Assembly (NCBI GenBank): GCA_014804695.1
Contig: JAAUZJ010000047.1
Location: 19,874-83,873 of the forward strand
DNA length: 64,000 bases
Direction of reading: 5' to 3'
DNA from: Lachnospiraceae bacterium
GTDB lineage: Bacteria; Bacillota; Clostridia; Lachnospirales; Lachnospiraceae
The position numbers and the translations under genes are program-made. This document shows positions 28,184-36,313 of this stretch, piece by piece. Below the pieces are notes generated by a model, which was given only the letters and a program-made list of their open reading frames with translations, did not search any database and was not told the origin of the DNA. The stretch's first letter is position 1; each line of letters starts with the position of its first letter.

Positions 28184-28474
28184 TTAATAAAAGGACTTCT
28201 CCATTTTACGATTGATGAATTTGACTTTGCTTCTTTCATCTTCAATCAATGGCTGTATCGCCTCGTCAGCGTCCTCTTTTTGAAGCTGGTTTACACAAAA
28301 TACACAGGTTCCGAACTTATCACCCGAAAACATCTTGGGTTTCTCCCATTTCACATAATAAGAAACCCTGCTCTTTAACAAAAGCTTCTCAATCTTTTCT
28401 TTGGTATCCATATCCATAACCTGGCACCATTCCAACTCATTATGCACCTTAACTTTTTGATATGCCGTCTCCAT
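28184..28474 (-). CDS. Hypothetical protein, 96 aa
   Basis: Not recognised. It starts METAYQKVKVHNELEWCQVMD and has a central CVFCV cysteine pair and a charged C-terminus; no signal or membrane helix is visible. The ATG at 28474 lies 13 nt after AAAGAAAGG; an in-frame ATG at 28486 abuts that ribosome site. A TTGCAC-17-TATAAT promoter precedes it and the DUF6472-like gene follows, so the two form a small operon divergent from metA. Confidence 0.65.
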   Translation of the reverse strand: METAYQKVKVHNELEWCQVMDMDTKEKIEKLLLKSRVSYYVKWEKPKMFSGDKFGTCVFCVNQLQKEDADEAIQPLIEDERSKVKFINRKMEKSFY

Positions 28475-28515
28475 TGTATTTACCATGCCTTTCTTTCAAG
28501 CCTGTTGCCTTACTT

Positions 28516-28544
28516 ATTATATCCCTTTTTATCACAATGTGCAA
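28516..28544 (-). promoter_or_regulatory. Promoter for the 28184/DUF6472 operon
   Basis: TTGCAC (28539-28544), 17-nt spacer, TATAAT (28516-28521) on the minus strand. Its -35 hexamer lies within a dyad shared with the divergent metA promoter. Confidence 0.75.
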
Positions 28545-28552
28545 GCCTTGCA
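28540..28552. promoter_or_regulatory. Dyad TGCAA-N3-TTGCA between divergent -35 elements
   Basis: Perfect 5-bp inverted repeat overlapping the -35 hexamers of both divergent promoters. A protein bound here would affect both transcripts. It may also be a by-product of two TTGCA-containing -35 boxes placed back to back. Confidence 0.35.
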
Positions 28553-28576
28553 GAATAAGGTAATTTATGTTATTCT
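28548..28576 (+). promoter_or_regulatory. Promoter for metA
   Basis: TTGCAG (28548-28553), 17-nt spacer, TATTCT (28571-28576) on the plus strand. Only 40 nt separate it from the start codon, leaving no room for a SAM riboswitch or T-box. Confidence 0.65.
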
Positions 28577-28616
28577 TGTAATCGGTGTAGTAAAACTTAA
28601 GAAACGGAGAATCGAC

Positions 28617-29534
28617 ATGCCAATCAAAATTCAGGACTCACTTCCCGCAAGGGCTACTTTAGAGAGCGAAAATATATTCGTAATGACCGAACATCGCGCT
28701 ATCCATCAGGATATCAGACCTTTAAATATGCTGATCTTAAATCTTATGCCGACTAAAATCATTACGGAAACCCAGCTTCTGCGTAAGCTTTCAAACTCTC
28801 CCCTTCAGGTATCGGTAGAGTTTCTTCAGACTGCAAGCTACACTCCGCAGCATGTGGATTCCAATCATCTTGAATCTTTTTATACCACTTTCGATCAGGT
28901 AAAAGATCGTAAATTCGACGGCATGATAATCACCGGCGCGCCTTTGGATTACGTAAAATTTGAAGACGTCACCTATTGGGACGAGCTCTGCACCATTATG
29001 GAATGGGGCAAAACCCACGTTCACTGTACACTCCACCTATGCTGGGGCGCTTTTGCCGGACTGTACTACTTCTACGGCCTTGAACGCTATGACATGAAAG
29101 ATAAATTATCCGGCGTCTACTCCCATAAAGTCCTAAAAAAAACATCCCCTCTTTTCAGGGGTTTTGACGATATCTTCTATGCACCGCAATCCCGCGCAAT
29201 GGGAATTGAGGCAGAGAAAATCTTATCTGTTCCCGAACTTGAATTAATGGCAGTCTCCGATGAGGCAGGCGTTTCTATCGTAAAAAGCACCGACAGCCGC
29301 CACTTATTCGTCACCTGCCATCCCGAATACGACGCTGACACCCTCGCCAAGGAATACTACCGTGACTTGGAAAAAGGGCTGAATCCAAACATCCCGGTCA
29401 ATTACTTCCCTGATGATGATCCAAGTAAGGAGCCTATTGTTAATTGGCGCTCTACGGGGCAGCTGCTGTATTCTAATTGGTTGAATTATTATGTATATCA
29501 GACTACGCCGTATGATATACACAGGATTGAATAA
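28617..29534 (+). CDS. metA: Homoserine O-acyltransferase MetA
   Basis: Acylates homoserine in the first committed step of methionine synthesis. 305 residues from the ATG at 28617 (CGGAGA 6 nt upstream), matching family length; an upstream in-frame extension to 28485 is not credible. Catalytic Cys142 lies in HLCWGAFAG, with His235 and Glu237 in TCHPEYD. Established work on MetA attributes acetyl versus succinyl preference to residue 111 (Glu versus Gly); by my count residue 111 here is Asp (GAPLDYV), so the acyl donor is not obvious, though an acidic residue favours acetyl-CoA. It stands alone. Confidence 0.96.
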   Translation: MPIKIQDSLPARATLESENIFVMTEHRAIHQDIRPLNMLILNLMPTKIITETQLLRKLSNSPLQVSVEFLQTASYTPQHVDSNHLESFYTTFDQVKDRKFDGMIITGAPLDYVKFEDVTYWDELCTIMEWGKTHVHCTLHLCWGAFAGLYYFYGLERYDMKDKLSGVYSHKVLKKTSPLFRGFDDIFYAPQSRAMGIEAEKILSVPELELMAVSDEAGVSIVKSTDSRHLFVTCHPEYDADTLAKEYYRDLEKGLNPNIPVNYFPDDDPSKEPIVNWRSTGQLLYSNWLNYYVYQTTPYDIHRIE

Positions 29535-29613
29535 ATGTCGCATAAAATTTCCCAATTTTTCCTCACAGCTTTGGACATGCATCAGCAGGTTAAATAATAA
29601 TTTTGAGTATAAG

Positions 29614-29647
29614 AAAAAGCATCTAGATTTTATTTTCCAAATGCTTT
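29614..29647. terminator. Weak bidirectional hairpin between metA and the Uma2 gene
   Basis: AAAGCAT pairs with ATGCTTT around a 16-nt A/T-rich loop, between the convergent ends of metA and the Uma2 gene. It is the only stem that I see there; stability is modest. Confidence 0.3.
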
Positions 29648-29675
29648 CACTAAATACTTCATATCTTTCTTTATA

Positions 29676-30209
29676 TTATTCAACTTTTAACGTGAATCCT
29701 TCATAAATGCTTACTGGTATATCCATGCCAAAAGAGTATTCTTCCATATTATCTTGCTCAAAATCATATACTGTCACCACTTTTTTATCCGGATCAACAA
29801 CCCAATACTCTCTCACATCTGCAGTACGATATTTAAATAACTTCTTATAATAGTCCATCTTGCGACTACTTGAGGAAACAATTTCAATTATCCAATCAGG
29901 TGCACCATTACATCCCTTATCCGTAATTTTATTTTTATCACAAATCACAGATATATCTGGCTCCACATAGTTACTATCATTCTTATTTAGAAAAACCGCA
30001 AACGGCGCCGGAAACACTTCACACTCACCTCCATGGCTTTGAATATAATTTCCGATTTCTCTATCAAAGAAATGAACTAATCTTTGATGATTTGTATTCG
30101 GTGGTGCCATATAATAGATTTTTCCATCAATTAACTCAGCTCGTTCTCCGTCTGGTAGTGTATAAATATCTTCAATAGTGTATATTTCTTCTTTTTTCAA
30201 TGCATCCAT
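29676..30209 (-). CDS. Uma2 family protein (DUF820, PD-(D/E)XK fold)
   Basis: 177 residues with the family's layout: GERAELIDGKIYYMAPP (residues about 20-36), VEPDISVICD, DWIIEIVSSSS and YYKKLFKYR. These include the acidic and lysine positions of the PD-(D/E)XK nuclease fold. Uma2 proteins are abundant in cyanobacteria and scattered in Firmicutes; their biological role is unresolved. It is monocistronic, preceded by TATAAT about 30 nt upstream and GTAGGTG before the ATG. The 250-nt gap to the response-regulator gene holds only the promoters. Confidence 0.85.
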   Translation of the reverse strand: MDALKKEEIYTIEDIYTLPDGERAELIDGKIYYMAPPNTNHQRLVHFFDREIGNYIQSHGGECEVFPAPFAVFLNKNDSNYVEPDISVICDKNKITDKGCNGAPDWIIEIVSSSSRKMDYYKKLFKYRTADVREYWVVDPDKKVVTVYDFEQDNMEEYSFGMDIPVSIYEGFTLKVE

Positions 30210-30396
30210 GACTTCACCTACTTTCCAATAATATTATACACCATTTAATTACAAATTACCACATTAGACACCGCTATATCCATTGCTCCCAACATGATCC
30301 ATATCACCATGGGTGTTAAGCAGCTCTATTTTCAAATTTAATAATAACATATATATCGTCCAATTCCCACAAGAACTGTTGATATAAAATGTTATT

Positions 30397-30432
30397 TTTC
30401 AGCTTCATTTCAGCGTTAAAATATACTATAAT
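30397..30432 (+). promoter_or_regulatory. Response-regulator promoter with direct-repeat box
   Basis: Two exact TTTCAGC heptamers (30397-30403 and 30408-30414) with 11-bp period overlap a poor -35 (TTCATT, 30404-30409), 17 nt before TATAAT (30427-30432). An 11-bp direct repeat near -35 is the usual binding arrangement for OmpR/PhoB-type dimers. The same repeat lies at the export operon promoter (40369-40386), which suggests autoregulation. Confidence 0.7.
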
Positions 30433-30461
30433 TACAAAAGGATTTTATTAGGGGAAGCATT

Positions 30462-31133
30462 ATGAAAATACTTATAATCGAAGATGAGAAACTGCTGGCA
30501 GATTCTATTAAGACGTTATTGTTAAATAAGGGCTTTGAGGTTGAGGTTGCCTATGACGGAGAAACCGGTACTGAATATGCGGAACTTGGCATCTATGATC
30601 TTTTGATTCTGGATGTGATGATGCCTAAAATGAACGGTTACGAAGTTGCCAGAAAAGTACGTTCCCAAAAGTGCGGAACCCCTATTTTAATGCTGACAGC
30701 AAAATCAAGTGTGGAAGACCGTATTACAGGGTTGAACGCCGGGGCTGATTACTATCTGACCAAGCCCTTTGACACCAGGGAACTTCTTGCATGCATCAAT
30801 GCACTGCTGCGTCGTCAGGGAACACAGGTAAATGAAGTTACATATGGCAATACCTCTCTTGACTTATCCTCCGGTATTCTGATATGCGGGACAAACTCTG
30901 TCCGGCTGTCTGCAAAAGAATTTGACATTATGCGTTTTCTCCTCCAGTCAGGCAGCCGTAATCTTTCCAAGGAAGTAATTCTCGCAAGAGTATGGGGTTA
31001 CGACTCTGATGCAGTGGAAAACCATGTAGAAGTTTATGTCGGCTTTTTACGCAAGAAATTGGCAAGCATAGGTTCCAACATCCGTATAGAAGCAATACGC
31101 AAAATGGGATACCATTTGGAAGTAGAAGGTTGA
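30462..31133 (+). CDS. OmpR-family response regulator
   Basis: 223 residues. The receiver domain has the acidic pocket (IIEDE, residues 5-9), phosphoacceptor Asp51 (LILDVMMP), the threonine of MLTAK, and Lys in LTKPFD. The C-terminal winged helix (about 130-220) has the expected RLSAKEFDIMRFLLQ and VWGYDSDAVENHVEVYVGFLRKK. It lies 19 nt upstream of the histidine kinase gene and converges on the export operon that it probably controls. AGGGGAAG precedes the ATG. Confidence 0.95.
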   Translation: MKILIIEDEKLLADSIKTLLLNKGFEVEVAYDGETGTEYAELGIYDLLILDVMMPKMNGYEVARKVRSQKCGTPILMLTAKSSVEDRITGLNAGADYYLTKPFDTRELLACINALLRRQGTQVNEVTYGNTSLDLSSGILICGTNSVRLSAKEFDIMRFLLQSGSRNLSKEVILARVWGYDSDAVENHVEVYVGFLRKKLASIGSNIRIEAIRKMGYHLEVEG

Positions 31134-31152
31134 AAGGAACGAGGTTATAAAG

Positions 31153-32364
31153 ATGACAAGAAAACTCCGCTATCAATTTATCATAATCACTATGAGCATT
31201 GTAACGATCATGCTCTGTATCATTATGTCGATGATATATTATTTTACGAAAGAAAATCTGGAAGAACGCAGTATCAATATGATACTAAATATTGCAAACC
31301 ATCCATCCCTGTCTCACCGTCCTGATAAAGCACAGGAGGATATCCATCTGCCATATTTTACTCTCCAACTGAATTCACAAGGGGAACTGATTGCAACAGG
31401 CGGAGAATATTATGACCTCTCTGACGAAGACTTTCTGAAGGATCTCATTGACGCTACCTTTTCATCCTCTGGCCGCACCGGCATTATAAAAGAATACAAT
31501 CTCCGATTTTTCCGTACTAATAACGCTGGAAAGCAGACTTTGGTTTATGCTGATATCTCAAATGATCTGACAACCCTGAATAGTTTAATACGTAACTGTT
31601 TCCTGATTGGCGTGATCTGCTTCCTTGTTTTTCTCTGTATCAGTTTTCTGCTTGCAAACTGGGTCATAAAGCCTGTTGAAAAGGCATGGGAACAGCAGCG
31701 CCAGTTTATTGCCGATGCCTCCCATGAATTGAAAACTCCGCTGACCGTGATAATGACAAACGCGGAACTTATGCAGAATCCTGATTATGATGATACTAAC
31801 CGTACTACATTTGCATCAGGTATTCTGGTCATGTCAAAGCAGATGCGCAGCCTGGTGGAACAGATGCTGGAACTTGCAAAAGCTGATAATGTACAGGATA
31901 ATACTGTGTTTTCCTCTGTGGATTTCAGCCGCCTTGTTTCCGAAGCTATACTTCCGTTTGAACCCATATTTTTTGAAAAAGATCTCACGCTGCATACACA
32001 AATTTCAGAGAATATAAGGATAAATGGCGACGCCGGGCAGCTTCGTCAGGTCTTGGATATCTTGTTGGATAACGCCCAGAAGTATTCCCGTGAAAAAGGA
32101 ACTACGTGGCTGACTTTGCAAAAACACGGTAAATGGCACTGCCTGTTGTCGATAGCGGATGAAGGGGAGGAAATACCCGAAACTGACCTGAATAATCTCT
32201 TTAAGCGCTTTTACCGTGCAGATAAAGCAAGAACCCGGACCGGCAGTTTCGGACTCGGGCTCTCTATCGCAGAAACTATTATTGCATGTCACAAAGGAAA
32301 AATATGGGCGGAAAGCAAAAATGGCATCAATACCTTTTTTGTTGAATTGGGAATGATATCATAA
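31153..32364 (+). CDS. Membrane sensor histidine kinase
   Basis: 403 residues. TM1 is at about 8-30, an extracytosolic sensor region at about 31-148 and TM2 at about 149-170. A short linker without a clear full HAMP leads to the dimerisation/phosphoacceptor segment FIADASHELKTPL with His191. N, G1 and G2 ATP-binding boxes follow (LDILLDNAQKYS, IADEGEEIPE, GSFGLGLSIAETI). It pairs with the adjacent response regulator. The ligand is unknown; proximity to the pump suggests an antimicrobial or envelope cue (inference). Confidence 0.93.
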   Translation: MTRKLRYQFIIITMSIVTIMLCIIMSMIYYFTKENLEERSINMILNIANHPSLSHRPDKAQEDIHLPYFTLQLNSQGELIATGGEYYDLSDEDFLKDLIDATFSSSGRTGIIKEYNLRFFRTNNAGKQTLVYADISNDLTTLNSLIRNCFLIGVICFLVFLCISFLLANWVIKPVEKAWEQQRQFIADASHELKTPLTVIMTNAELMQNPDYDDTNRTTFASGILVMSKQMRSLVEQMLELAKADNVQDNTVFSSVDFSRLVSEAILPFEPIFFEKDLTLHTQISENIRINGDAGQLRQVLDILLDNAQKYSREKGTTWLTLQKHGKWHCLLSIADEGEEIPETDLNNLFKRFYRADKARTRTGSFGLGLSIAETIIACHKGKIWAESKNGINTFFVELGMIS

Positions 32365-32366
32365 AG

Positions 32367-32395
32367 AAATCGAGCGCCCGCGCACTCGATTTTTT
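32367..32395. terminator. Bidirectional terminator between kinase and ABC genes
   Basis: 8-bp stem AAATCGAG/CTCGATTT (32367-32374 with 32385-32392), 10-nt GC-rich loop, T tract on the plus strand; A-rich upstream side gives TTTCTTTATG on the minus strand. It occupies the 41-nt gap between convergent genes. Confidence 0.85.
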
Positions 32396-32405
32396 ATGAT
32401 ATATA

Positions 32406-33083
32406 TTACTGCTCCAGACATCCGTCTACAATATGAACAATCCTTCCCGCTGCCTTTGCAACATTCAGATCATGCGTGATCATCACAATGGTATTTCCCA
32501 TCTCATGAAGCTGACCAAACAGCTCCAATACATCTTTTCCACTGGATGAATCCAAAGCGCCCGTAGGCTCATCTGCCAAAAGCAATACAGGTTCTCCCAC
32601 CAGTGCCCTTGCTATGGATACCCTCTGTTTCTGTCCTCCCGAAAGCTCCGCAGGTTTATGTTTCAGCCTGTGGCTGATTCCCAGCATTTCGATAACAGGC
32701 ATGCATTTTTCCTCCGCCTCCTTTGTAGTCATTCCACGCACCACCAGAGGCATGATTATATTCTGCATAATGTTGTAGGTAGGTATCAGCTGATAGTTCT
32801 GAAAAATAAAACCGATTTCCCGGTTGCGGATCGCCCCCAGTTCTTTTTCCGCCATACTGTGAACAGGCTCTTCATCCAGATAATATTCTCCCGAATCCGC
32901 TAAATCCATACATCCCATGATATTCATAAGTGTGGTCTTTCCCGAACCGGAAGGACCAAGTATCGCCACAAATTCGCCCTTTTCCACCAAAAAGTCCACA
33001 TTTTTAAGTACCGGGACTTTTTCCATACCCAGCATATATCCTTTATTGATCTGCCTCATATCAATAATTCTGTTATTACCCAT
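32406..33083 (-). CDS. ABC transporter ATP-binding protein (MacB/LolD type)
   Basis: 225 residues. Walker A GPSGSGKTT is at 43-51, the Q-loop in FIFQNYQLIP, the signature LSGGQKQR at about 143, Walker B LLLADEP, D-loop ALDSS and H-loop THD. This is the MacB/LolD/FtsE-like subfamily that drives mechanotransmission rather than classical transport. It is the last gene of the five-gene export operon, 94 nt after the permease, with a strong hairpin in the gap. GGAAAGG precedes the ATG. Confidence 0.95.
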   Translation of the reverse strand: MGNNRIIDMRQINKGYMLGMEKVPVLKNVDFLVEKGEFVAILGPSGSGKTTLMNIMGCMDLADSGEYYLDEEPVHSMAEKELGAIRNREIGFIFQNYQLIPTYNIMQNIIMPLVVRGMTTKEAEEKCMPVIEMLGISHRLKHKPAELSGGQKQRVSIARALVGEPVLLLADEPTGALDSSSGKDVLELFGQLHEMGNTIVMITHDLNVAKAAGRIVHIVDGCLEQ

Positions 33084-33148
33084 CTATGTATCTGCCTTTC
33101 CGTAACTTTTCTTTCCATTAGTAACCGTTTAGTTCCGGCTAATTGCTT

Positions 33149-33178
33149 AGGAATAGTTAAATTAATTTAACTATTCCT
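33149..33178. promoter_or_regulatory. 30-nt perfect palindrome between permease and ATPase genes
   Basis: Arms of 14 nt (33149-33162 and 33165-33178) are perfectly complementary (AGGAATAGTTAAAT / ATTTAACTATTCCT) around TA. It starts at the permease stop codon. There is no T tract, so an mRNA-processing or stability hairpin, or a DNA operator, fits better than a terminator. Confidence 0.65.
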
Positions 33179-34602
33179 TATTCTTGATTCAGCGCCACTA
33201 TAGGAATCAGACGTGATGCTTTAAACGCAGGATAAAAACCGAAAATTGTTCCTGTCAGCACTCCAAAGAGCAGGGACAGTACTCCGCCCCATACAGAAAG
33301 CTCCACCCGTACGGAAAAGCTTTCTATGATCGGCGTGATCCCCAAAGATACCAGAACTCCCAATACAGCTCCCACCAGACTGATACAGCTTGCTTCCAGC
33401 AAAAATTCTATCAGGATATCTTTCTGGTCACAGCCGATTGCTTTCAGGATACCAATTTCATTGGTACGCTCTTTTACTGATACAAAAAGCACATTCATAA
33501 TACCGATACCGCCAACAACAAATACAATTGTTGCCATTGCCATCAGCAGGAGCGTTAAAGTCTCATTGGACTTTGACGCCGCTTCCATCTTGCTTCCGGC
33601 GTCGGACATGGTAAATACCACATTATCACCATAAATGTCTGTAAGTACCTGCTGCGCCTGCTCCATGATATCCTCCACTTCATCCACATCTTCCGCTACT
33701 ATGGTGATGGTAGGGCTGACAGACTTACCGGTCAGATACTTGATCCCTGTTTCATAAGGAATGAAAATCGCTTCATCAGGGCTGATACCGGACGCCACCG
33801 TTCCCATCTCCACTAATACGCCGCTTACAACATAAGCGCGGTTGTCTATATACACAGAAGAATCATAAGCATCCAGTATACTGTCAAACATTTCCGCTGC
33901 CACGCTATATCCCAGCACACAGGCCCTTTCCTTGTTGGTGTCGTTATCCTCCGTCAGGAACTCTCCAATTGCCATTTCCAGGTTGCTGATCTTAGCATAA
34001 TTATCTTTCACTCCGGCAATGGTATAGGTGGTGCTTTCCTCCAGATCGCCGCCTTCTGCTTCCTGTCTGGTAGTATAAGAAATAGTAGCGCTGGAAATTC
34101 CGGGAACGCCGTCTTCCAGCTCCTGTACATCTTCATCGGAAAGGATGATCTCTACCATGTTTGTCTGGTTTTCCGTACCTCCAAACATAAAGGAACCTCC
34201 CATATCTCCACCACCGGGCATACCACCGCCCATATTTCCGCCGCCTCCGGGCATGCCGCCGCCCATATTTCCGCCGCCTCCGGACATGCCGCCGCCCATA
34301 TTTCCGCCACCGCCGGACATGCCGCCCATATTTCCGCCACCGCCGGACATGCCGCCCATATTTCTACCGCCGCTACTGTTCCCACGACGTGAATTACCGT
34401 TATATTCATAAGAAATATCTACCGACCCGGCATTCAAGTTTTTAAACTGTTCCGCCACCTCCAGCTTACCGCCGGTTCCTATAGCAATAACCAGCATAAT
34501 GGTTGCAGAGCCTACAATGATTCCTGTAGAGGTTAGAAACACCTTAAATTTATTCTCTACAAGATTCAGCCAGACCAGTCTGACTATTTCAGATAATTTC
34601 AT
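33178..34602 (-). CDS. MacB-like ABC permease with glycine-rich extracytosolic insert
   Basis: 474 residues. TM1 is at about 20-42, a large extracytosolic MacB-PCD domain at about 45-345, and three C-terminal TMs form the FtsX domain (about 352-470, with VSVKERTNEIGILKAIG between the first two). Residues about 70-145 are an insert of repeated GGGGNMGG(G)M(S/P) units, encoded by a 30/33-nt tandem DNA repeat; ordinary MacB lacks it. The start overlaps the stop of the adaptor gene by one base (TAATG), so expression is coupled. It partners with the ATPase at 32406 and the three adaptors. Confidence 0.92.
   Translation of the reverse strand: MKLSEIVRLVWLNLVENKFKVFLTSTGIIVGSATIMLVIAIGTGGKLEVAEQFKNLNAGSVDISYEYNGNSRRGNSSGGRNMGGMSGGGGNMGGMSGGGGNMGGGMSGGGGNMGGGMPGGGGNMGGGMPGGGDMGGSFMFGGTENQTNMVEIILSDEDVQELEDGVPGISSATISYTTRQEAEGGDLEESTTYTIAGVKDNYAKISNLEMAIGEFLTEDNDTNKERACVLGYSVAAEMFDSILDAYDSSVYIDNRAYVVSGVLVEMGTVASGISPDEAIFIPYETGIKYLTGKSVSPTITIVAEDVDEVEDIMEQAQQVLTDIYGDNVVFTMSDAGSKMEAASKSNETLTLLLMAMATIVFVVGGIGIMNVLFVSVKERTNEIGILKAIGCDQKDILIEFLLEASCISLVGAVLGVLVSLGITPIIESFSVRVELSVWGGVLSLLFGVLTGTIFGFYPAFKASRLIPIVALNQE
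34200..34373. repeat. 30/33-bp tandem repeat in the permease gene
   Basis: About five to six near-identical in-frame units alternate between 33 nt (encoding GGGNMGGGM-P/S-G) and 30 nt (GGGNMGGM-S-G). The regular period and high identity suggest slippage-prone, possibly length-variable coding sequence in an extracytosolic loop. Confidence 0.85.
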
Positions 34603-36299
34603 TATTTCTTTCCTCCGCTTTCCTGAAGCACAATTTCACCCTCAGAAAGTCCTTCCTTGATTTCTATATTGACGCCATCCGAAAATCCTGTGACAACTTC
34701 CCTTGTACTGATACTGCCATTAGCCGCTTTCACCTTTACGTAACTTACTCCATCTTCTTGTGTTATGACACGTACAGGAACGTAAAGCACCTCTGATACT
34801 TCATCCGATACAAAAGTCACCTCCGCGGTCATGTCCTGATACAGCAGTTTTCCTGTATTTTCTATGGTCACAGTTACCGAATAAAGTGTCTTATTGGTGC
34901 TGCTGTCAATCTCTGCATCCCCAATCTCCGTTACACTTCCTGCAAATACCTCATCTTCAAAAGCTGCCAGCGTTACGTTGACTTTACTGCCCGGTACCAC
35001 TGTATCCATATCATCTTCTTCCACAGATACGGTAATGGTCATTTCGTCATAATTGTTCAGACTGACCAAATCGGTGTTCCTTGTCAGATAGTCTCCTGCT
35101 GCTACATAAACATCTGTGATCACGCCGCTTTCTGTTGCGGAAATAATCTGGTCTACAATAACAGAGTCAAATTCATCCAGCTTCGTTTTTGCCTCTTCAT
35201 AATCTGCTTTGGCAGTTTCCGTTTCATAGGCGCGCTGCTCTACGACGACATCATAAATTTCCTGTGCATTCTCCGCATTGAACGCCCTCTTATCCCGCTG
35301 CCCTCTTGCCGTGATTTCTCCGCTTTCCAGAGCCTTTCTCGCCAGTGCAAGGGCAGTTTCTTTCTCTTCCTTTTCCTGTGTGTAGGTATCAATAGTGTCT
35401 CTTAGCTTCTCAATTTCCTCTTCCAGGGTTTCTACCATGTCTCTGGAATCCTCTGCCGTCTGGTAAGCTATGATCCACCAATAAAGCTCAGTTTCCTTAT
35501 CTGTTCCCGCTGCGCTATATTCGGCATTCGCAAGCACCTGCTTTTCCTCTGAAAGCAGAGCCTCTTTCTCCGACAGTTCCGTCTCCGCTTCTGTAAGAGC
35601 CTCCTGCGCTTTCTCAAGAGCTTCTTCCGCCTCCGTTACTGCCTCTGTCAGTTTGGAAACCGTCTGCGCATACTCAGATTCAGAATAAGTACCGTAGAGG
35701 GAATTCGTTTTTAATTGACCTTCAGCAGATGTCAAAGACTGCTTTTCGGCAGTAAGCGCCTGTTGGTATACCAGCTCTGCGTCCGTCACATCAGAGACAA
35801 GCTCAGAGCGGATATTTTCTACCGATTCTGCTGTAAGTTTCAGAAGCTGTGTACCTTCTGCAATTTCTTCCCCGGCCTCCACATATACTTCTTCAATTTC
35901 CAAACTCCTGTCAGAAGAAGACGATGATTGTGACTGTCCCAGCATACCCGACAACATATCACCACCCATACCGCCTCCCATACCTCCGCCCATACCGCCT
36001 CCAAAAGAAAAGCTGGTTTCACCGGTAAAAGCGCTGATATCCAGTTCAAAACTCTGAACAGTAGTTCCTACATCCACATTACCGCTCTCTGTCACACCTG
36101 CTGCCAGATCACCTTTCACAACAGTCTTTTCCTTATAAGTGACTTCTTCCGATTTTCCTACTGCAGAAACAATAACAGCTGTTATGATAATAAGAAAAAG
36201 GGCAATGGCTGTTCCAGCCAGCCAAAATATTTTCTGCTTTTTATTTTTGGGTTTGACTTTTTCTATAAACTGTAAAACTTTTTCCCTGATACGCTTCAT
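34602..36299 (-). CDS. HlyD/MacA-type adaptor, third of three
   Basis: 565 residues. The cytosolic N-terminus is basic, with one TM at about 27-48. The first lipoyl/barrel half is interrupted by a GGGMGGGMGGGMGGDM-rich segment (about 100-130). A long alpha-helical hairpin (about 165-375, high coiled-coil character) follows, then lipoyl (SGVITDVYVAAGDYL), beta-barrel and MP domains. It resembles the MacA/RND membrane-fusion class used by Gram-positive MacB-like exporters. It starts 14 nt after the previous adaptor and overlaps the permease start by one base. Confidence 0.88.
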   Translation of the reverse strand: MKRIREKVLQFIEKVKPKNKKQKIFWLAGTAIALFLIIITAVIVSAVGKSEEVTYKEKTVVKGDLAAGVTESGNVDVGTTVQSFELDISAFTGETSFSFGGGMGGGMGGGMGGDMLSGMLGQSQSSSSSDRSLEIEEVYVEAGEEIAEGTQLLKLTAESVENIRSELVSDVTDAELVYQQALTAEKQSLTSAEGQLKTNSLYGTYSESEYAQTVSKLTEAVTEAEEALEKAQEALTEAETELSEKEALLSEEKQVLANAEYSAAGTDKETELYWWIIAYQTAEDSRDMVETLEEEIEKLRDTIDTYTQEKEEKETALALARKALESGEITARGQRDKRAFNAENAQEIYDVVVEQRAYETETAKADYEEAKTKLDEFDSVIVDQIISATESGVITDVYVAAGDYLTRNTDLVSLNNYDEMTITVSVEEDDMDTVVPGSKVNVTLAAFEDEVFAGSVTEIGDAEIDSSTNKTLYSVTVTIENTGKLLYQDMTAEVTFVSDEVSEVLYVPVRVITQEDGVSYVKVKAANGSISTREVVTGFSDGVNIEIKEGLSEGEIVLQESGGKK

Positions 36300-36313
36300 A
36301 ATAATTGTGCTCC

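Noticed and set aside
28577..28616. SAM riboswitch or T-box upstream of metA
   Set aside because: The leader is only about 40 nt, too short for either.
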